This document shows positions 17,917 through 29,609 of a stretch of DNA of 64,000 nt, in pieces (the first letter of the stretch is position 1; every line of letters starts with the position of its first letter). The stretch is from assembly GCA_963817335.1 (NCBI GenBank), contig CAWFNX010000005.1:992001-1056000 (forward strand), given 5' to 3'. The DNA comes from AV40 sp963817335. GTDB lineage: Bacteria > Verrucomicrobiota > Verrucomicrobiia > Chthoniobacterales > UBA10450. Below the pieces are notes generated by a model. The model saw nothing but the letters and a program-made list of their open reading frames with translations. It was not told the origin of the DNA and did not search any database. The position numbers and the translations under genes were made by a program.

Positions 17917-18707
17917 AAACCTCCATCCTGACTTTTACCGTTGCCAGCCGCGCCGTAGCCTTGTGCGTAGGCGGGTCGATGTTGCTCGCCGTCGCCGCCC
18001 ACGCGGATTTGAAGTGGGAGCAAAGTACCGTCGAAGTGCATCCCGCCATGGGCGACAAGCAAGCAGTCGCTCATTTTAAGTACGAGAATACCGGAACGGT
18101 TCCAGTCCATTTCAAGTCGGTAAAGGCGTCCTGTGGTTGCACCACGACCCAAACGCAGAAGGAAACCGTGAACCCGGGTGAAAAGGGCGAAATCATTGCA
18201 TCGTTAAACATCGGCGATCGCACCGGCCAGCAGGTGAAAACGGTCACGGTCCAGACCGACGATCCCAATCCAGCGCAGGCAACCACGATTCTCACGCTCA
18301 AGGCAAACATCGCGTCGCCCTTGGAGATGAAACCGACATTCGTTTACTGGACCAGCGGCGAACAACCGAAGCCGAAAAAGATTTCTCTCAAAGCGGCAAA
18401 AGATTTTCCGGCGAAAGACATCACGGTCAAATCGAACAACCAGAACTTTGAATCCAAGGTTGTCCCGGGAAAACCAGGCGAGTGGACCATTGAAGTCACG
18501 CCCAAAGACACGAGTCATCCGATGGGCACTGCGCTCCTGATTCAGACGGATTATCCGAAGGAGGCCCCGAAATCCTTTTACGTGAATGCGCAAATTACGA
18601 ATCCGATACCGCCGCCGATGCTGAAGGGGCCCACGTCTCAGACCGCGCCCGCGGTTAAGACGGGTACGCCGCCGGCGATTCCTCCAGCGCCACCGGCCAC
18701 GCATTAA
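17913..18707 (+). CDS. Exported DUF1573 protein
   Basis: 264 residues with a signal peptide (LCVGGSMLLAVAAHA). DUF1573 is a periplasmic Ig-like domain marked by the motif KASCGCTT, present here at about residue 75. A second beta-rich domain fills the centre, and a Pro-rich tail ends the protein. DUF1573 proteins often sit next to thiol-redox genes. Here a rhodanese and a MauE/DoxX-like gene follow directly, which supports a role linked to periplasmic sulfur or redox chemistry (inference). It overlaps rfbD by 4 nt. Confidence 0.85.
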   Translation: MKTSILTFTVASRAVALCVGGSMLLAVAAHADLKWEQSTVEVHPAMGDKQAVAHFKYENTGTVPVHFKSVKASCGCTTTQTQKETVNPGEKGEIIASLNIGDRTGQQVKTVTVQTDDPNPAQATTILTLKANIASPLEMKPTFVYWTSGEQPKPKKISLKAAKDFPAKDITVKSNNQNFESKVVPGKPGEWTIEVTPKDTSHPMGTALLIQTDYPKEAPKSFYVNAQITNPIPPPMLKGPTSQTAPAVKTGTPPAIPPAPPATH

Positions 18708-18710
18708 TCG

Positions 18711-19139
18711 GTGAAGTTCCGCGCTGTAGGCGAAGCGGTCGCTCTTATCGGGCTCGCCTGCTTGCCCGCGATTGGCCAAGGATTTTATCTCCGCGACAAA
18801 GTTTCCTGGCAATCGGCGATTCCCGCTTCGGAGTTGGTCACGGTCGACCAGGCCCGGGCGTGGGGAGATGGCGCAATCTGGGTGGATGCGCGGCCCGACG
18901 ATGAATTTGCGCGGGACCACGTTCCGGGCGCGTTTTCATTGAACGAGGACCGGTGGAACGAATTGCTTCCGCAATTTCTGCCAAACTGGTCGCCCGGCCG
19001 GAAAATCGTCGTCTACTGTAGCGCTCAAAGTTGCAATGCCGCGCGCGATGTGGCGAAACGTTTGCGCGACGAAGCACAGCTTCAGGACGTCTTCGTCCTC
19101 CAAGGCGGCTGGGAGGAATGGGAGAAGAAGAACCGTTGA
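18711..19139 (+). CDS. Exported single-domain rhodanese
   Basis: 142 residues from GTG 18711, 3 nt after the DUF1573 stop. A hydrophobic N-terminal segment (AVALIGLACLPAIGQ) suggests export or anchoring. The rhodanese domain has WVDARPDDEFARDHVPGA and the active-site loop VVYCSAQSCNAAR, with the catalytic Cys in YCSAQSC. Rhodaneses carry a persulfide on this Cys and transfer sulfur. The setting between DUF1573 and MauE-like genes suggests a small periplasmic sulfur or redox unit. Confidence 0.88.
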   Translation: MKFRAVGEAVALIGLACLPAIGQGFYLRDKVSWQSAIPASELVTVDQARAWGDGAIWVDARPDDEFARDHVPGAFSLNEDRWNELLPQFLPNWSPGRKIVVYCSAQSCNAARDVAKRLRDEAQLQDVFVLQGGWEEWEKKNR

Positions 19140-19167
19140 CAGGTTGAGCTGTTGAGGCGTTGAGAGG

Positions 19168-19599
19168 ATGAAACTTGTCTGGCGAATCTTGGCGATAATT
19201 GCCGGAGGAATTTTTGTTTATGCCGGCGTGGTCAAAGTTCTTGATCCGGTCCAGTTCGGTCTTGATATCGACAATTTCAAAATACTGCCGTGGTTTGCAA
19301 GTGTGCGGCTGGCGTTTTATTTGCCGTGGCTGGAAATCTTCTGTGGACTGACATTGATTCTCCGGGTCCTCCACCGCGGAGGATTGTTGACATTGACTCT
19401 GCTCGTCCTGGTTTTCATTGGCGCGACGATCGCCGCCAAAGTTCGCGGACTCGATATCACCTGCGGCTGTTTCGGTCACACCAGTCAGCATTGGAGTTTC
19501 GGGCAACACATGGCCATCGATCTCGCAATCTTTGTTGCGCTCGCCGCCTTGCTCTGGTTCGAACTAATCCGGAGAGCGGATCATGATCAGAAAGATTAA
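19168..19599 (+). CDS. MauE/DoxX-like membrane redox protein
   Basis: 143 residues with four hydrophobic helices. The N-terminus FVYAGVVKVLDPVQF is typical of the DoxX/MauE superfamily, and DITCGCFG near residue 100 is the conserved Cys motif of MauE-type proteins. These act in membrane-linked disulfide or quinone chemistry. It closes a run with DUF1573 and rhodanese genes, which also rely on Cys motifs. The start of the 48-residue basic protein lies inside its 3' end in another frame (17-nt overlap). Confidence 0.82.
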   Translation: MKLVWRILAIIAGGIFVYAGVVKVLDPVQFGLDIDNFKILPWFASVRLAFYLPWLEIFCGLTLILRVLHRGGLLTLTLLVLVFIGATIAAKVRGLDITCGCFGHTSQHWSFGQHMAIDLAIFVALAALLWFELIRRADHDQKD

Positions 19600-19729
19600 A
19601 GGCGGCTATCGCCTGTATTCGCGAAAGAAAAATCCGAAAACGGGAAAACGGCGCAATCTGGGAACGTTTAAGACCAAAGCGGCCGCCAAGAAGCACGAGA
19701 AAGCCGTGCAATATTTTAAGCGGCGGTAA
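19583..19729 (+). CDS. 48-residue highly basic small protein
   Basis: ATG 19583 to TAA 19727-19729. The sequence is almost half Lys/Arg, with a KGGYRLYSRKKNPKTGKRR core and an AAAKKHEKAVQYFKRR end. It resembles a widespread group of short basic proteins of unknown function, as far as I can recall, including the GTFKTKAAAKKHE pattern. The start overlaps the MauE-like gene by 17 nt in a different frame, so it is probably translated from the same message. Nucleic-acid binding is suggested by charge only. Confidence 0.8.
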   Translation: MIRKIKGGYRLYSRKKNPKTGKRRNLGTFKTKAAAKKHEKAVQYFKRR

Positions 19730-19796
19730 GTTGGGATCGTTGATAGAACGCGTCGCTTCGCTCGCTTTAGTTGAGAGTTGACCGTTTACTTCATTT

Positions 19797-20285
19797 GTGC
19801 CGACCATTCGCTCTGCCACGGATTCAGATCGCGGCGCAATCTGGGAAATCTTCCGCGAAGTGATCGTGGCCGGTGAAACGTATCCGTTAGACGAAAATAT
19901 CTCGTGCGGCGATGCGCTGGCTTATTGGTTTCAACGCGAGGCCCATGTTTTTGTTTTCGAGAACAATGGCGAGATAGAAGGCAGCTACACTTTGCATGGA
20001 AATCAGTCCGGCGGCGGCGGACACGTTGCCAACGCGGCGTTCATCGTTGCCCGTGATGCGCGTGAGCAGGGGATTGGTCGCGCGATGGGAGAACATTGCT
20101 TAACCGAAGCGCGGCGGTTGGGTTTTCGCGCGATGCAATTCAATTTCGTGGTCTCATCCAACGAATCGGCGGTGAAACTTTGGCAGGACTTGGGGCTGAA
20201 AATCGTCGGCACGCTGCCGCGCGCCTTCCGACATCCGACGCGAGGATATGTCGACGTTTACGTGATGTTTCAGGAATTCGTATAG
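19797..20285 (+). CDS. GNAT-family N-acetyltransferase
   Basis: 162 residues from GTG 19797. The acetyl-CoA-binding motif A is AAFIVARDAREQGIGRAMGE (Q/RxxGxG/A type), followed by NFVVSSNESAVKLWQDLGLK, typical of the C-terminal half. The substrate is not predictable. The TAG stop at 20283-20285 overlaps the first bases of the hairpin repeat that starts at 20284. Confidence 0.88.
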   Translation: MPTIRSATDSDRGAIWEIFREVIVAGETYPLDENISCGDALAYWFQREAHVFVFENNGEIEGSYTLHGNQSGGGGHVANAAFIVARDAREQGIGRAMGEHCLTEARRLGFRAMQFNFVVSSNESAVKLWQDLGLKIVGTLPRAFRHPTRGYVDVYVMFQEFV

Positions 20286-20375
20286 GTGGAACGCGTTCTC
20301 CGAACCCGTTAAAACCGCCTTCGGAGAAGCCGATCCACCTTTGGGCCGTCGGCGTCGCACAGCGACGTGGCTACA
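20284..20375. repeat. Composite hairpin repeat after the GNAT gene
   Basis: AGGTGGA (20284-20290) pairs with TCCACCT (20334-20340), and inside it TTCTCCGAA pairs with TTCGGAGAA. A second hairpin follows, GGCGTCGC-ACA-GCGACG. The element ends near GGCTACA, the reverse of the TGTAGCC start seen in other copies. It belongs to the dispersed family and overlaps the preceding stop codon. Confidence 0.7.
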
Positions 20376-20427
20376 ATTTCATTTGAATTTTTCTTCGTTA
20401 GGCCGATTTGCTTAGCGTGATTCAACG

Positions 20428-20769
20428 ATGCAGACCGTGATCCAGGTGATCGCGACCGGTCGCGGATCGTTGCGCAGTCAAATCATGCGCGATCCGCAAT
20501 TGGATCGAAAATTCGAGTTCATCAAGGTTTGGGCCAAACAGCCCGGCCGGCCTCACGGCTGGGCGAAACTTCATAGCGCGAGCGACGCTCACGGCGCGAT
20601 CAATCTGGAATGGCATGGCCGCAGTAACACCCTAATTTGCCGCGTGGTGACGAAGCTCGGGCACAAACCGAACTCCATCATTGGTGATTTCATCGATTAT
20701 CTTCTGGCGCGCCATCAAAGCCGCATTCTCGCTATTCACATCATGCGGCGGCCGAAGCAGAGCGAATAG
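20428..20769 (+). CDS. Small conserved-looking protein of unknown function
   Basis: 113 residues, no signal peptide or membrane segment. It begins MQTVIQVIATGRGSLRSQIM and has a central hydrophobic/basic pattern ending in LLARHQSRILAIHIMRRP. Coding composition matches its neighbours and the frame is intact. I do not recognise a family. A nearby upstream hairpin repeat separates it from the GNAT gene. Confidence 0.55.
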   Translation: MQTVIQVIATGRGSLRSQIMRDPQLDRKFEFIKVWAKQPGRPHGWAKLHSASDAHGAINLEWHGRSNTLICRVVTKLGHKPNSIIGDFIDYLLARHQSRILAIHIMRRPKQSE

Positions 20770-20810
20770 CATTCACGAATTGCCGGCCAGAAAAACTGCG
20801 ACGAGAAGGC

Positions 20811-21200
20811 ATGAGAAAACATCCCTGGTTTGCGGCCTTTTTCACTTTTGGAGCGATGATGTGCGGATTGACGATTGGATTGCTCCTTTTTCCAGGAACT
20901 GCTGTCGATTCGTTGTGGCGGCTCAATCCGGAAGCACATTCTGCGTTCCAATCATTTGGCGGCTGGGCGATTCTTCTCATGCTGGGGGTAGGGCTCGGAT
21001 GCGCCATCGCCGCTATCGGGTTGTGGAAAGGCACCCGGTGGGGCGTCCGACTGGCCTTGCTGATTCTGTCGATTAACATTCTGGGCGACCTCATCAATGC
21101 GTTTGTGCGCAACGATTATCGCGCGCTAATTGGTCTGCCGATCGGCGGCGCGATGATCTTTTACTTGGTGTTCCCGCCCGCCTTGCGCAAGAAGTCTTGA
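20811..21200 (+). CDS. Small integral membrane protein
   Basis: 129 residues with four predicted helices (FAAFFTFGAMMCGLTIGLLL, AILLMLGVGLGCAIAAIGLW, VRLALLILSINILGDLI, LIGLPIGGAMIFYLVF). No cofactor or transport motif is visible. It starts 41 nt after the preceding gene and may share its transcript. Function unknown. Confidence 0.65.
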   Translation: MRKHPWFAAFFTFGAMMCGLTIGLLLFPGTAVDSLWRLNPEAHSAFQSFGGWAILLMLGVGLGCAIAAIGLWKGTRWGVRLALLILSINILGDLINAFVRNDYRALIGLPIGGAMIFYLVFPPALRKKS

Positions 21201-21222
21201 GCTCGCAGAAATCTTTCATCTT

Positions 21223-21408
21223 ATGAACGCATCATCGATCCTCACCGCCTTTGCTTTTCTTGTAGGACTCTAGATCGCAACCCTTTTCATGGTCTGGCAG
21301 GTGATTAACTTCGTTTTCTTTAAAACCTTGCGAAACGCTCCGGTGCTGATCGGCGGCGCGCTGATTATCGTCGCCGGTTTAACCGTTACTTTTTGGAGAG
21401 CAGCGTAG
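21223..21408 (+). pseudogene. Short membrane protein interrupted by an in-frame TAG
   Basis: From ATG 21223 the frame reads MNASSILTAFAFLVGL, then TAG at 21271-21273. It continues in the same frame as IATLF and MVWQVINFVFF...GGALIIVAGLTVTFW to TAG 21406-21408. Reading through gives a coherent 61-residue protein with two hydrophobic helices. Translation could instead start at ATG 21289, giving 39 residues. A nonsense mutation in a tiny membrane gene is the simplest view. Confidence 0.5.
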
Positions 21409-21531
21409 TCTGCCTGTGTTTCTGATTTGCACCTTCACATCGGCCGCGCCAGAGCGAGTGACGGAGTTGCTTTTTCGACTCCCGCCTGTCATACATCCGT
21501 CCGACATTAAGATTTCGAATTAGACTTCAGC

Positions 21532-21692
21532 GTGGCCGTTTATCCCGGATACAAGAAAAAGCAGACCGACGTTTTCGTGTGCGATAGCTGCGGTGCGCGC
21601 AAACGCCTCGCACGCGACAAGCGTCATTGGTGCGAGGATTGTAAGCGGGGAACTCCGGTCGAAATGCGGCGCGCACGCGACAAGCGGCTGAA

Positions 21693-21702
<10 letters not shown>
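21532..21702 (+). CDS. 56-residue zinc-ribbon protein
   Basis: GTG 21532 to TGA 21700-21702. Two Cys pairs, CDSCG and CEDCK, lie 17 residues apart in a very basic protein (KKKQTD...RRARDKRLNQR). This is a compact treble-clef or zinc-ribbon layout, often found in nucleic-acid-binding small proteins. It overlaps the convergent GH63 gene by 10 nt. The specific family is not recognised. Confidence 0.7.
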
Positions 21703-24347
<2,645 letters not shown>

Positions 24348-24523
24348 CAAGGTTAATCGAGCGCATCGGCGGGAAAAGATTCAAGGAAAATGCTGGAGCT
24401 ACTGGCCCCTACAACCTTCCAACTAGAGATCATATCCAGAATGTAGGATAACACCTTATATCGTTATCAGACCCAAATACCGATTGCCTGTCAGACCGCG
24501 TATGTAGTACTAAATGAGATTGC

Positions 24524-27448
24524 GTGACAACGGCCTCCAGAGCGCGCAGTCGATCCGGCATTGTAATATTCTTTTCTGTTCTAGTGCTTTCGTTTGGCGC
24601 GAAATCGATCTGCGGTCAATCGGCGCTGGACGGGTTTGATCCACACGCTAATGGCGCGATTTTAGCGGTCGCGCTGCAAAAGGACGGGAAGATTCTGATT
24701 GGCGGCGATTTCACAACCATCACGCCAAACAATCAGGTGACAGTTGCGCGCAATCACATCGCGCGACTCAACCTCGATGGGACGGTCGACATGGCTTTCA
24801 ATCCGAACGCCAACAACACGGTGCGCGCCATCGCGATCCAGCCGGATGGAAGGATCGTGATTGGCGGTGATTTCACGGTCCTGAATAGTTTGCCGCGCGT
24901 GATCCGAAATCACATCGCGCGGCTGACTCCCGCAAATGGCACCGTCGATTCTTTTGATCCGAACGCCAGCGACGTTGTGCGCGTTCTCGCGATTCAATCG
25001 GACAAGAAAATTGTCACCGGTGGGGACTTCACCGCGTTGGCGCCCAATGGCGGCCAGACCGTGAATCGTGAGCGGATTGCTCGCTTGAACAGCGACGGCT
25101 CGGCGGACTCGAGTTTCAGCGGCAAGGGGGCGAATGATAGCGTGCGGGCAGTCCTGTTGCAGCCCGATACAAAAATTGTTGTGGGCGGATCGTTTACCGC
25201 TTTCGCCGGTGAAGCGCATGGCCGCATCGTTCGTCTCAATAGCAATGGCGTGTTGGACTCGACTTTTCATGGCAACGCTGACCGCGAAGTTGATGCATTT
25301 GCGCTTCAGGCTGACGGTCGCATTATCGTCGTCGGCGCATTCCTCAGTATCGGTGGACAGCTTCGTCATCGAGTTGCGCGCCTGAACGCGGAAGGCACGG
25401 CCGACGGATTCAATCCTGACGCCAACGACCAAGTCTTCTCCGCGATCGTTCAGGCAGACCGCAAAATCGTCCTGGGTGGCGCGTTTACGACTGTTGCTGG
25501 CGTGATACACAATCGGCTGGCGCGGATCAATCCCGACGGCAGTCTTGATGCCGGTTTCACCCCCAGCCCAAATTCGCCTGTTTTCGCCCTGGCCCAGCAG
25601 CAGGATGCCAAAATCCTGCTCGGTGGAAGTTTCACACAAGTTGGTGGACCGACGCGCCCATTCATCGCTCGCCTCGAACTCGACGGCCGCCTCGATCAGA
25701 CTTTGCTGCCTGATCTCATTGGCGCGCAACTGGTGCGCGCAATCGCGATTCAACCGGACGGCAAGATCCTGATTGGCGGCTCATTCAACGTGTTCGGCAC
25801 GACTCACCTTTTGCGGTTGAATAGCGATGGCACCATCGATGTGCCATTTAATGGCGGCTCCAACGATCCGGACGGCGAGGTCACTTCCATCTCAATTCGG
25901 CCGAACGGCGACATCCTCGTTGCGGGAGTCTTCACCACATTTGGTGGCACGGTGACGCAGCGTAATCGCATTCTGCGATTGAAAAATGACGGCACCCTTG
26001 ATCCGACATTCGACCCTAACGCGAATGATCAGGTTCTTGCGATGGCGGTGCAACGAAACGAACAAATCGTTGTCGGCGGCACCTTTACAACCCTTTCTCC
26101 GAATGGCGGGCCAACCGTAATGCGCAAGGGAATTGCGCGACTAAATTCCGATGGCTCCGTAGACCCAAGTTTCAATCCGGGCGCCGACAATACCCTGGAT
26201 GCGATTACGATCGACCGCTCCAATAACATTCTCGTCGGTGGATTTTTTACGCACGTTGGCGGTGTTCCCCGTCATTTCCTCGCCCGACTAACGCCTAACG
26301 GGACCGTCGATAGTTTTAATCCCAACCCTACCGGTACAACCGTGCCCGTTGGTCCAGCGATTTTCGTTTGTCTCCAGCAGGACGACAGAATCCTTGTCGG
26401 TGGCGATTTCACCGTCATTGATGGACTTCCGTGTCGTAACATTGCGAGGCTCGACATCACAGGTCACGTCGACCCTTCTTTCAATCCGATAGCAACCGGT
26501 GCAACAAATGTGGGAAAAGTTCTGTCGATGGCCGTGCAGTCCGACGGCAAGATTTTGGTCGGCGGGTTTTTCACCAATATTGGTGGGCAATCCCGGGCAC
26601 GGATTGCCAGGCTCAATTCTAATGATGGCACTGCTGATTCGTTCGACCCGGGCGCGCTATCTACCGGCTCAGTCTCGGTCCAAGCCATAGCTCTCCAAGC
26701 TGACGGAAAGGTTTTGGCGGGCGGCACATTTCAGAACATTGGTGGGCAACCACGCCTCGGTTTCGCGCGCCTGACCAACGACACTCCTGCGCTGCAAACA
26801 TTAACCGCAACGTCTAGCAGCATTAATCTGTCCCGCGGAGGAGCCAGCCCCGTTTACCGCCGAGTTGTTTTTGAATCTTCGGCCGACAATATTATTTTCA
26901 CACCAATCGGAGAGGCAACGGCGTCCGGCGACAACTGGGTCTTGAACGGGACCGGTCTTCCCACTGGCCAGAGTTTTACCATTCGAGCGCGCGGTCATGT
27001 CACTAGTGGCGGGGCCAGCCGTAGCGAAGGCATTCTGGGCACACGACTCGATGCATTTTTCCCGGGTGGCTTTGTAATTGGGGATCGCGATGCGGTCGTT
27101 GGCCAGCGTGTCGTCTTTTGGGGATCGCATTGGGCGGAATCGAATTCGTTAAGCGGCGGGTCCGCGCCGGCGAGTTTCAAAGGCTTCACCAGTTCCATCA
27201 GCACAAATGTGCCGGAGTGTGGCGGCAGTTGGCAGACGGGACCTGGCCCTGACCCGGCGCAGCCGGACAAACTTTCCCCGACAATCAATGTGATCGTGGC
27301 GAGCTCGATCTCGAAGCAGGGACCTGGTCCCGTCATCTCCGGGAATATTGTGCAGACGGCACTTGTGCAAACCGATCCCGGTTACCAATCGAATCCCGGT
27401 CACGCCGGAACCGGCACAGTCATTTCTGTCGACTGCGGCCAACCATGA
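24524..27448 (+). CDS. Delta-60 repeat beta-propeller surface protein
   Basis: 974 residues from GTG 24524. An N-terminal signal segment (GIVIFFSVLVLSFGAKSICG) is followed by 14 delta-60 repeats of the type DGKILIGGDFT...IARLNxDGTxDxxFxP, from residue about 45 to 750. These form a beta-propeller array. A fibronectin/Ig-like stretch and a final domain with paired Cys follow (VPECGGSW near residue 895 and VDCGQP at the end). The final domain also has VGQRVVFWGSHWAE and NPGHAGTGTV motifs. It is probably secreted or surface exposed. An FG-GAP protein follows 27 nt downstream, suggesting co-expression. Confidence 0.85.
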   Translation: MTTASRARSRSGIVIFFSVLVLSFGAKSICGQSALDGFDPHANGAILAVALQKDGKILIGGDFTTITPNNQVTVARNHIARLNLDGTVDMAFNPNANNTVRAIAIQPDGRIVIGGDFTVLNSLPRVIRNHIARLTPANGTVDSFDPNASDVVRVLAIQSDKKIVTGGDFTALAPNGGQTVNRERIARLNSDGSADSSFSGKGANDSVRAVLLQPDTKIVVGGSFTAFAGEAHGRIVRLNSNGVLDSTFHGNADREVDAFALQADGRIIVVGAFLSIGGQLRHRVARLNAEGTADGFNPDANDQVFSAIVQADRKIVLGGAFTTVAGVIHNRLARINPDGSLDAGFTPSPNSPVFALAQQQDAKILLGGSFTQVGGPTRPFIARLELDGRLDQTLLPDLIGAQLVRAIAIQPDGKILIGGSFNVFGTTHLLRLNSDGTIDVPFNGGSNDPDGEVTSISIRPNGDILVAGVFTTFGGTVTQRNRILRLKNDGTLDPTFDPNANDQVLAMAVQRNEQIVVGGTFTTLSPNGGPTVMRKGIARLNSDGSVDPSFNPGADNTLDAITIDRSNNILVGGFFTHVGGVPRHFLARLTPNGTVDSFNPNPTGTTVPVGPAIFVCLQQDDRILVGGDFTVIDGLPCRNIARLDITGHVDPSFNPIATGATNVGKVLSMAVQSDGKILVGGFFTNIGGQSRARIARLNSNDGTADSFDPGALSTGSVSVQAIALQADGKVLAGGTFQNIGGQPRLGFARLTNDTPALQTLTATSSSINLSRGGASPVYRRVVFESSADNIIFTPIGEATASGDNWVLNGTGLPTGQSFTIRARGHVTSGGASRSEGILGTRLDAFFPGGFVIGDRDAVVGQRVVFWGSHWAESNSLSGGSAPASFKGFTSSISTNVPECGGSWQTGPGPDPAQPDKLSPTINVIVASSISKQGPGPVISGNIVQTALVQTDPGYQSNPGHAGTGTVISVDCGQP

Positions 27449-27475
27449 CCGCATAAACCGCACACCGAACCTCCT

Positions 27476-29602
27476 ATGAATAACCTAACCCGCTCGCTCT
27501 TTGTCGTCGCAATCTGCCTAATTTTCGGCACCGCATTGCTGTTGATACCCACGTTGTCTTACGCAGAAGATCCGGACGTCTCTCTCAACGCCATGTCGCA
27601 GGCCGCGCTTGATAAGATTGACAAGGCGCGGAAAGACAAGACCACCGACGACAAAACGAAAGAGAAGCTGAACAAAATTGAAAAGGCGCTGCGCAAAGGC
27701 ACGCTCGTAAAAGGAAGCAGTAGCGGCATTTCGAAAGGCGACTTCAACGGCGATGGCTTTGCCGATCTGGCCATTGGAATTCCGCACCAAGAAACGCCTG
27801 TGGGCGTAATTGATTCGGGTGCTGTCATTGTGATTTATGGTTCGCCAACAGGGCTCGGCCAAGGGTCGAATGGAGCTGAACTTCCGGACATACTGCCGCA
27901 ATTCTGGTCCCAGAATTCCGCCGGCATCCCGGGCAGCTCAGAAGCACATGATGAATTTGGCGCCGCCCTAGCCTCAGGTGATTTTAATGGAGACGGATTT
28001 TCCGATTTGGCGATCGGTGTTCCACAGGAAAGCATCACCATCCCATTCAACGGCACTAACCTGAACTTTCCCAATGCAGGACGCGTGGTCGTCATTTACG
28101 GATCGGCCAATGGCCTTACCGCGACCGATCCAACGGCGCATCCCCCTCAAAATTTTGATTTCAGCATTTTCGGCCCGACTTTCTCCGGCGGCGTAAATAT
28201 CAAGGGGAACGAACGGTTAGGCACTGCGCTTGCCTGGGGCGATTTCAACGGCGATGGCGTCGGAGACCTGGCAATGGGAGCGCCCGGCCGTACCGCCATT
28301 GCGGTGAATAAAGGGACCGTTGTCCAGCGGGCGGGTGAAGTGTGGGTTCTTTTCGGCTCAAAGCCAGTGATTACATGTCGTGGCTGTGGAGTTAACCCCG
28401 CGAGTGGAGGTCTAACTCGGACCGGGATGCCGGCGTCAAATGCGCAGGCGACGACGCTCCCGGAACAATTTCTTAACGCCGTTGAATTTCTCAATCTCCA
28501 ACCGGGAACTCTGCGTCCCGGCGGGGTGGGTACCGCGGCGCAGGATTCCGGATTTGGTAGCGTGCTTGCTGCGGGTGACTTCAACGGAGATGGCGAGACC
28601 GATCTGGTGGCCGGTTTGCCTGATCTCAGCTTCGGCGGCGATCTTCCCGGGAACATCAAAAACGCTGGCGGAGTTATTCTCTTCGTGGCCGGTTCTCTTG
28701 GCCAGGGCTTGGCGCTGGATCGTGAGGCCCGACAGGGATTTGTATTAACAGAATTGTCGCTTGCATTGCCTTTACCGGCGGCGGGCGATAACTATGGCGC
28801 CGCCTTGGCCGTCGGCGACTTCAATGGAGACACGCGGGCGGACCTGGCGATTGGCATTCCCGGCCGAATGGTTGGTCCCAACGCCCATGCCGGAGCCGTG
28901 CACATTCGTCATGGCAAGCCCGTGGCACAGACAACCCTTGGAAATCCGTTGCCGGTGGCGAACGACTCTCAAATCTGGACGCAAAACGCGCTTTTTCCGG
29001 TTAACCATCCATTCGATCGCAGCGAGCCTAACGAATTCTTTGGTGCCGCGCTTGCCGCCGGAGACTTCAACGGAGATGTAATTGCGGACCTTGCCATCGG
29101 CGTGCCTCTTGAGGACGTACTCGTTTCTTCTGGCGGGCAGAACATCATCATGGCTGGAGAAGTGGACGTCGTTTACGGTTCGCCGGCTGGCCTTTCCATT
29201 TCAAGTCGCAACCCGCAGATATGGACGAAAGGCCGTGGAAACGGAGCTCTCGACACCCTACAGGGCGCACCGCGCGCGGGTGATTTATTTGGATTCTCAC
29301 TCAGCGCCTGGAACTTCGGCGATCCATTAGCTCTCGAATCTTTTCGAGGGCTTCAAGCTGATCTCGCAATCGCAGCGCCGTTTGAAGACTTATTTCAAAT
29401 AAGTGGTCCGTCCGCCGGGACTTTGGTTCCGAACGCTGGCGCGGTGAATGTCATTTACGGATCCCCGCCGCCTGCGGCCGTAACCTTACCATTTAGGGAG
29501 AATGGTCTCACTTCGCACGGCAACCAGCTTTGGACCGCCGTTTCACCGAACGTTAACAGCGTTCTTCAACAAGACGCGAATTTCGGGTTCACGCTCTATT
29601 GA
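27476..29602 (+). CDS. FG-GAP/integrin-alpha-like seven-bladed beta-propeller protein
   Basis: 708 residues with a signal peptide (SLFVVAICLIFGTALLLIPTLSYA). A charged helical segment (DKARKDKTTDDKTKEKLNKI) precedes six clear FG-GAP calcium loops of the type GDFNGDGFADLAIGIP and a degenerate seventh (LQADLAIAAP). Seven blades is the integrin-alpha number. Each Asp/Asn-rich loop would bind calcium. It is likely surface-exposed and adhesive. It lies 27 nt after the delta-60 gene. Confidence 0.88.
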   Translation: MNNLTRSLFVVAICLIFGTALLLIPTLSYAEDPDVSLNAMSQAALDKIDKARKDKTTDDKTKEKLNKIEKALRKGTLVKGSSSGISKGDFNGDGFADLAIGIPHQETPVGVIDSGAVIVIYGSPTGLGQGSNGAELPDILPQFWSQNSAGIPGSSEAHDEFGAALASGDFNGDGFSDLAIGVPQESITIPFNGTNLNFPNAGRVVVIYGSANGLTATDPTAHPPQNFDFSIFGPTFSGGVNIKGNERLGTALAWGDFNGDGVGDLAMGAPGRTAIAVNKGTVVQRAGEVWVLFGSKPVITCRGCGVNPASGGLTRTGMPASNAQATTLPEQFLNAVEFLNLQPGTLRPGGVGTAAQDSGFGSVLAAGDFNGDGETDLVAGLPDLSFGGDLPGNIKNAGGVILFVAGSLGQGLALDREARQGFVLTELSLALPLPAAGDNYGAALAVGDFNGDTRADLAIGIPGRMVGPNAHAGAVHIRHGKPVAQTTLGNPLPVANDSQIWTQNALFPVNHPFDRSEPNEFFGAALAAGDFNGDVIADLAIGVPLEDVLVSSGGQNIIMAGEVDVVYGSPAGLSISSRNPQIWTKGRGNGALDTLQGAPRAGDLFGFSLSAWNFGDPLALESFRGLQADLAIAAPFEDLFQISGPSAGTLVPNAGAVNVIYGSPPPAAVTLPFRENGLTSHGNQLWTAVSPNVNSVLQQDANFGFTLY

Positions 29603-29609
29603 GCGCGGC

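Noticed and set aside
19583..19729. Basic 48-residue protein as an integrase fragment
   Set aside because: It resembles arm-binding domains only in charge; no catalytic integrase sequence or mobile context adjoins it.
24394..24420. TGTAGGGGCC-like sequence (minus strand) as another repeat copy
   Set aside because: Only one end is recognisable; no inverted partner or hairpins could be found before the delta-60 start.
24662..25753. Long antisense open frame (363 codons) opposite the delta-60 gene
   Set aside because: It mirrors the repeat-driven codon pattern of the real gene, has no start context or domain, and is explained by the GC-rich third positions of the delta-60 repeats.
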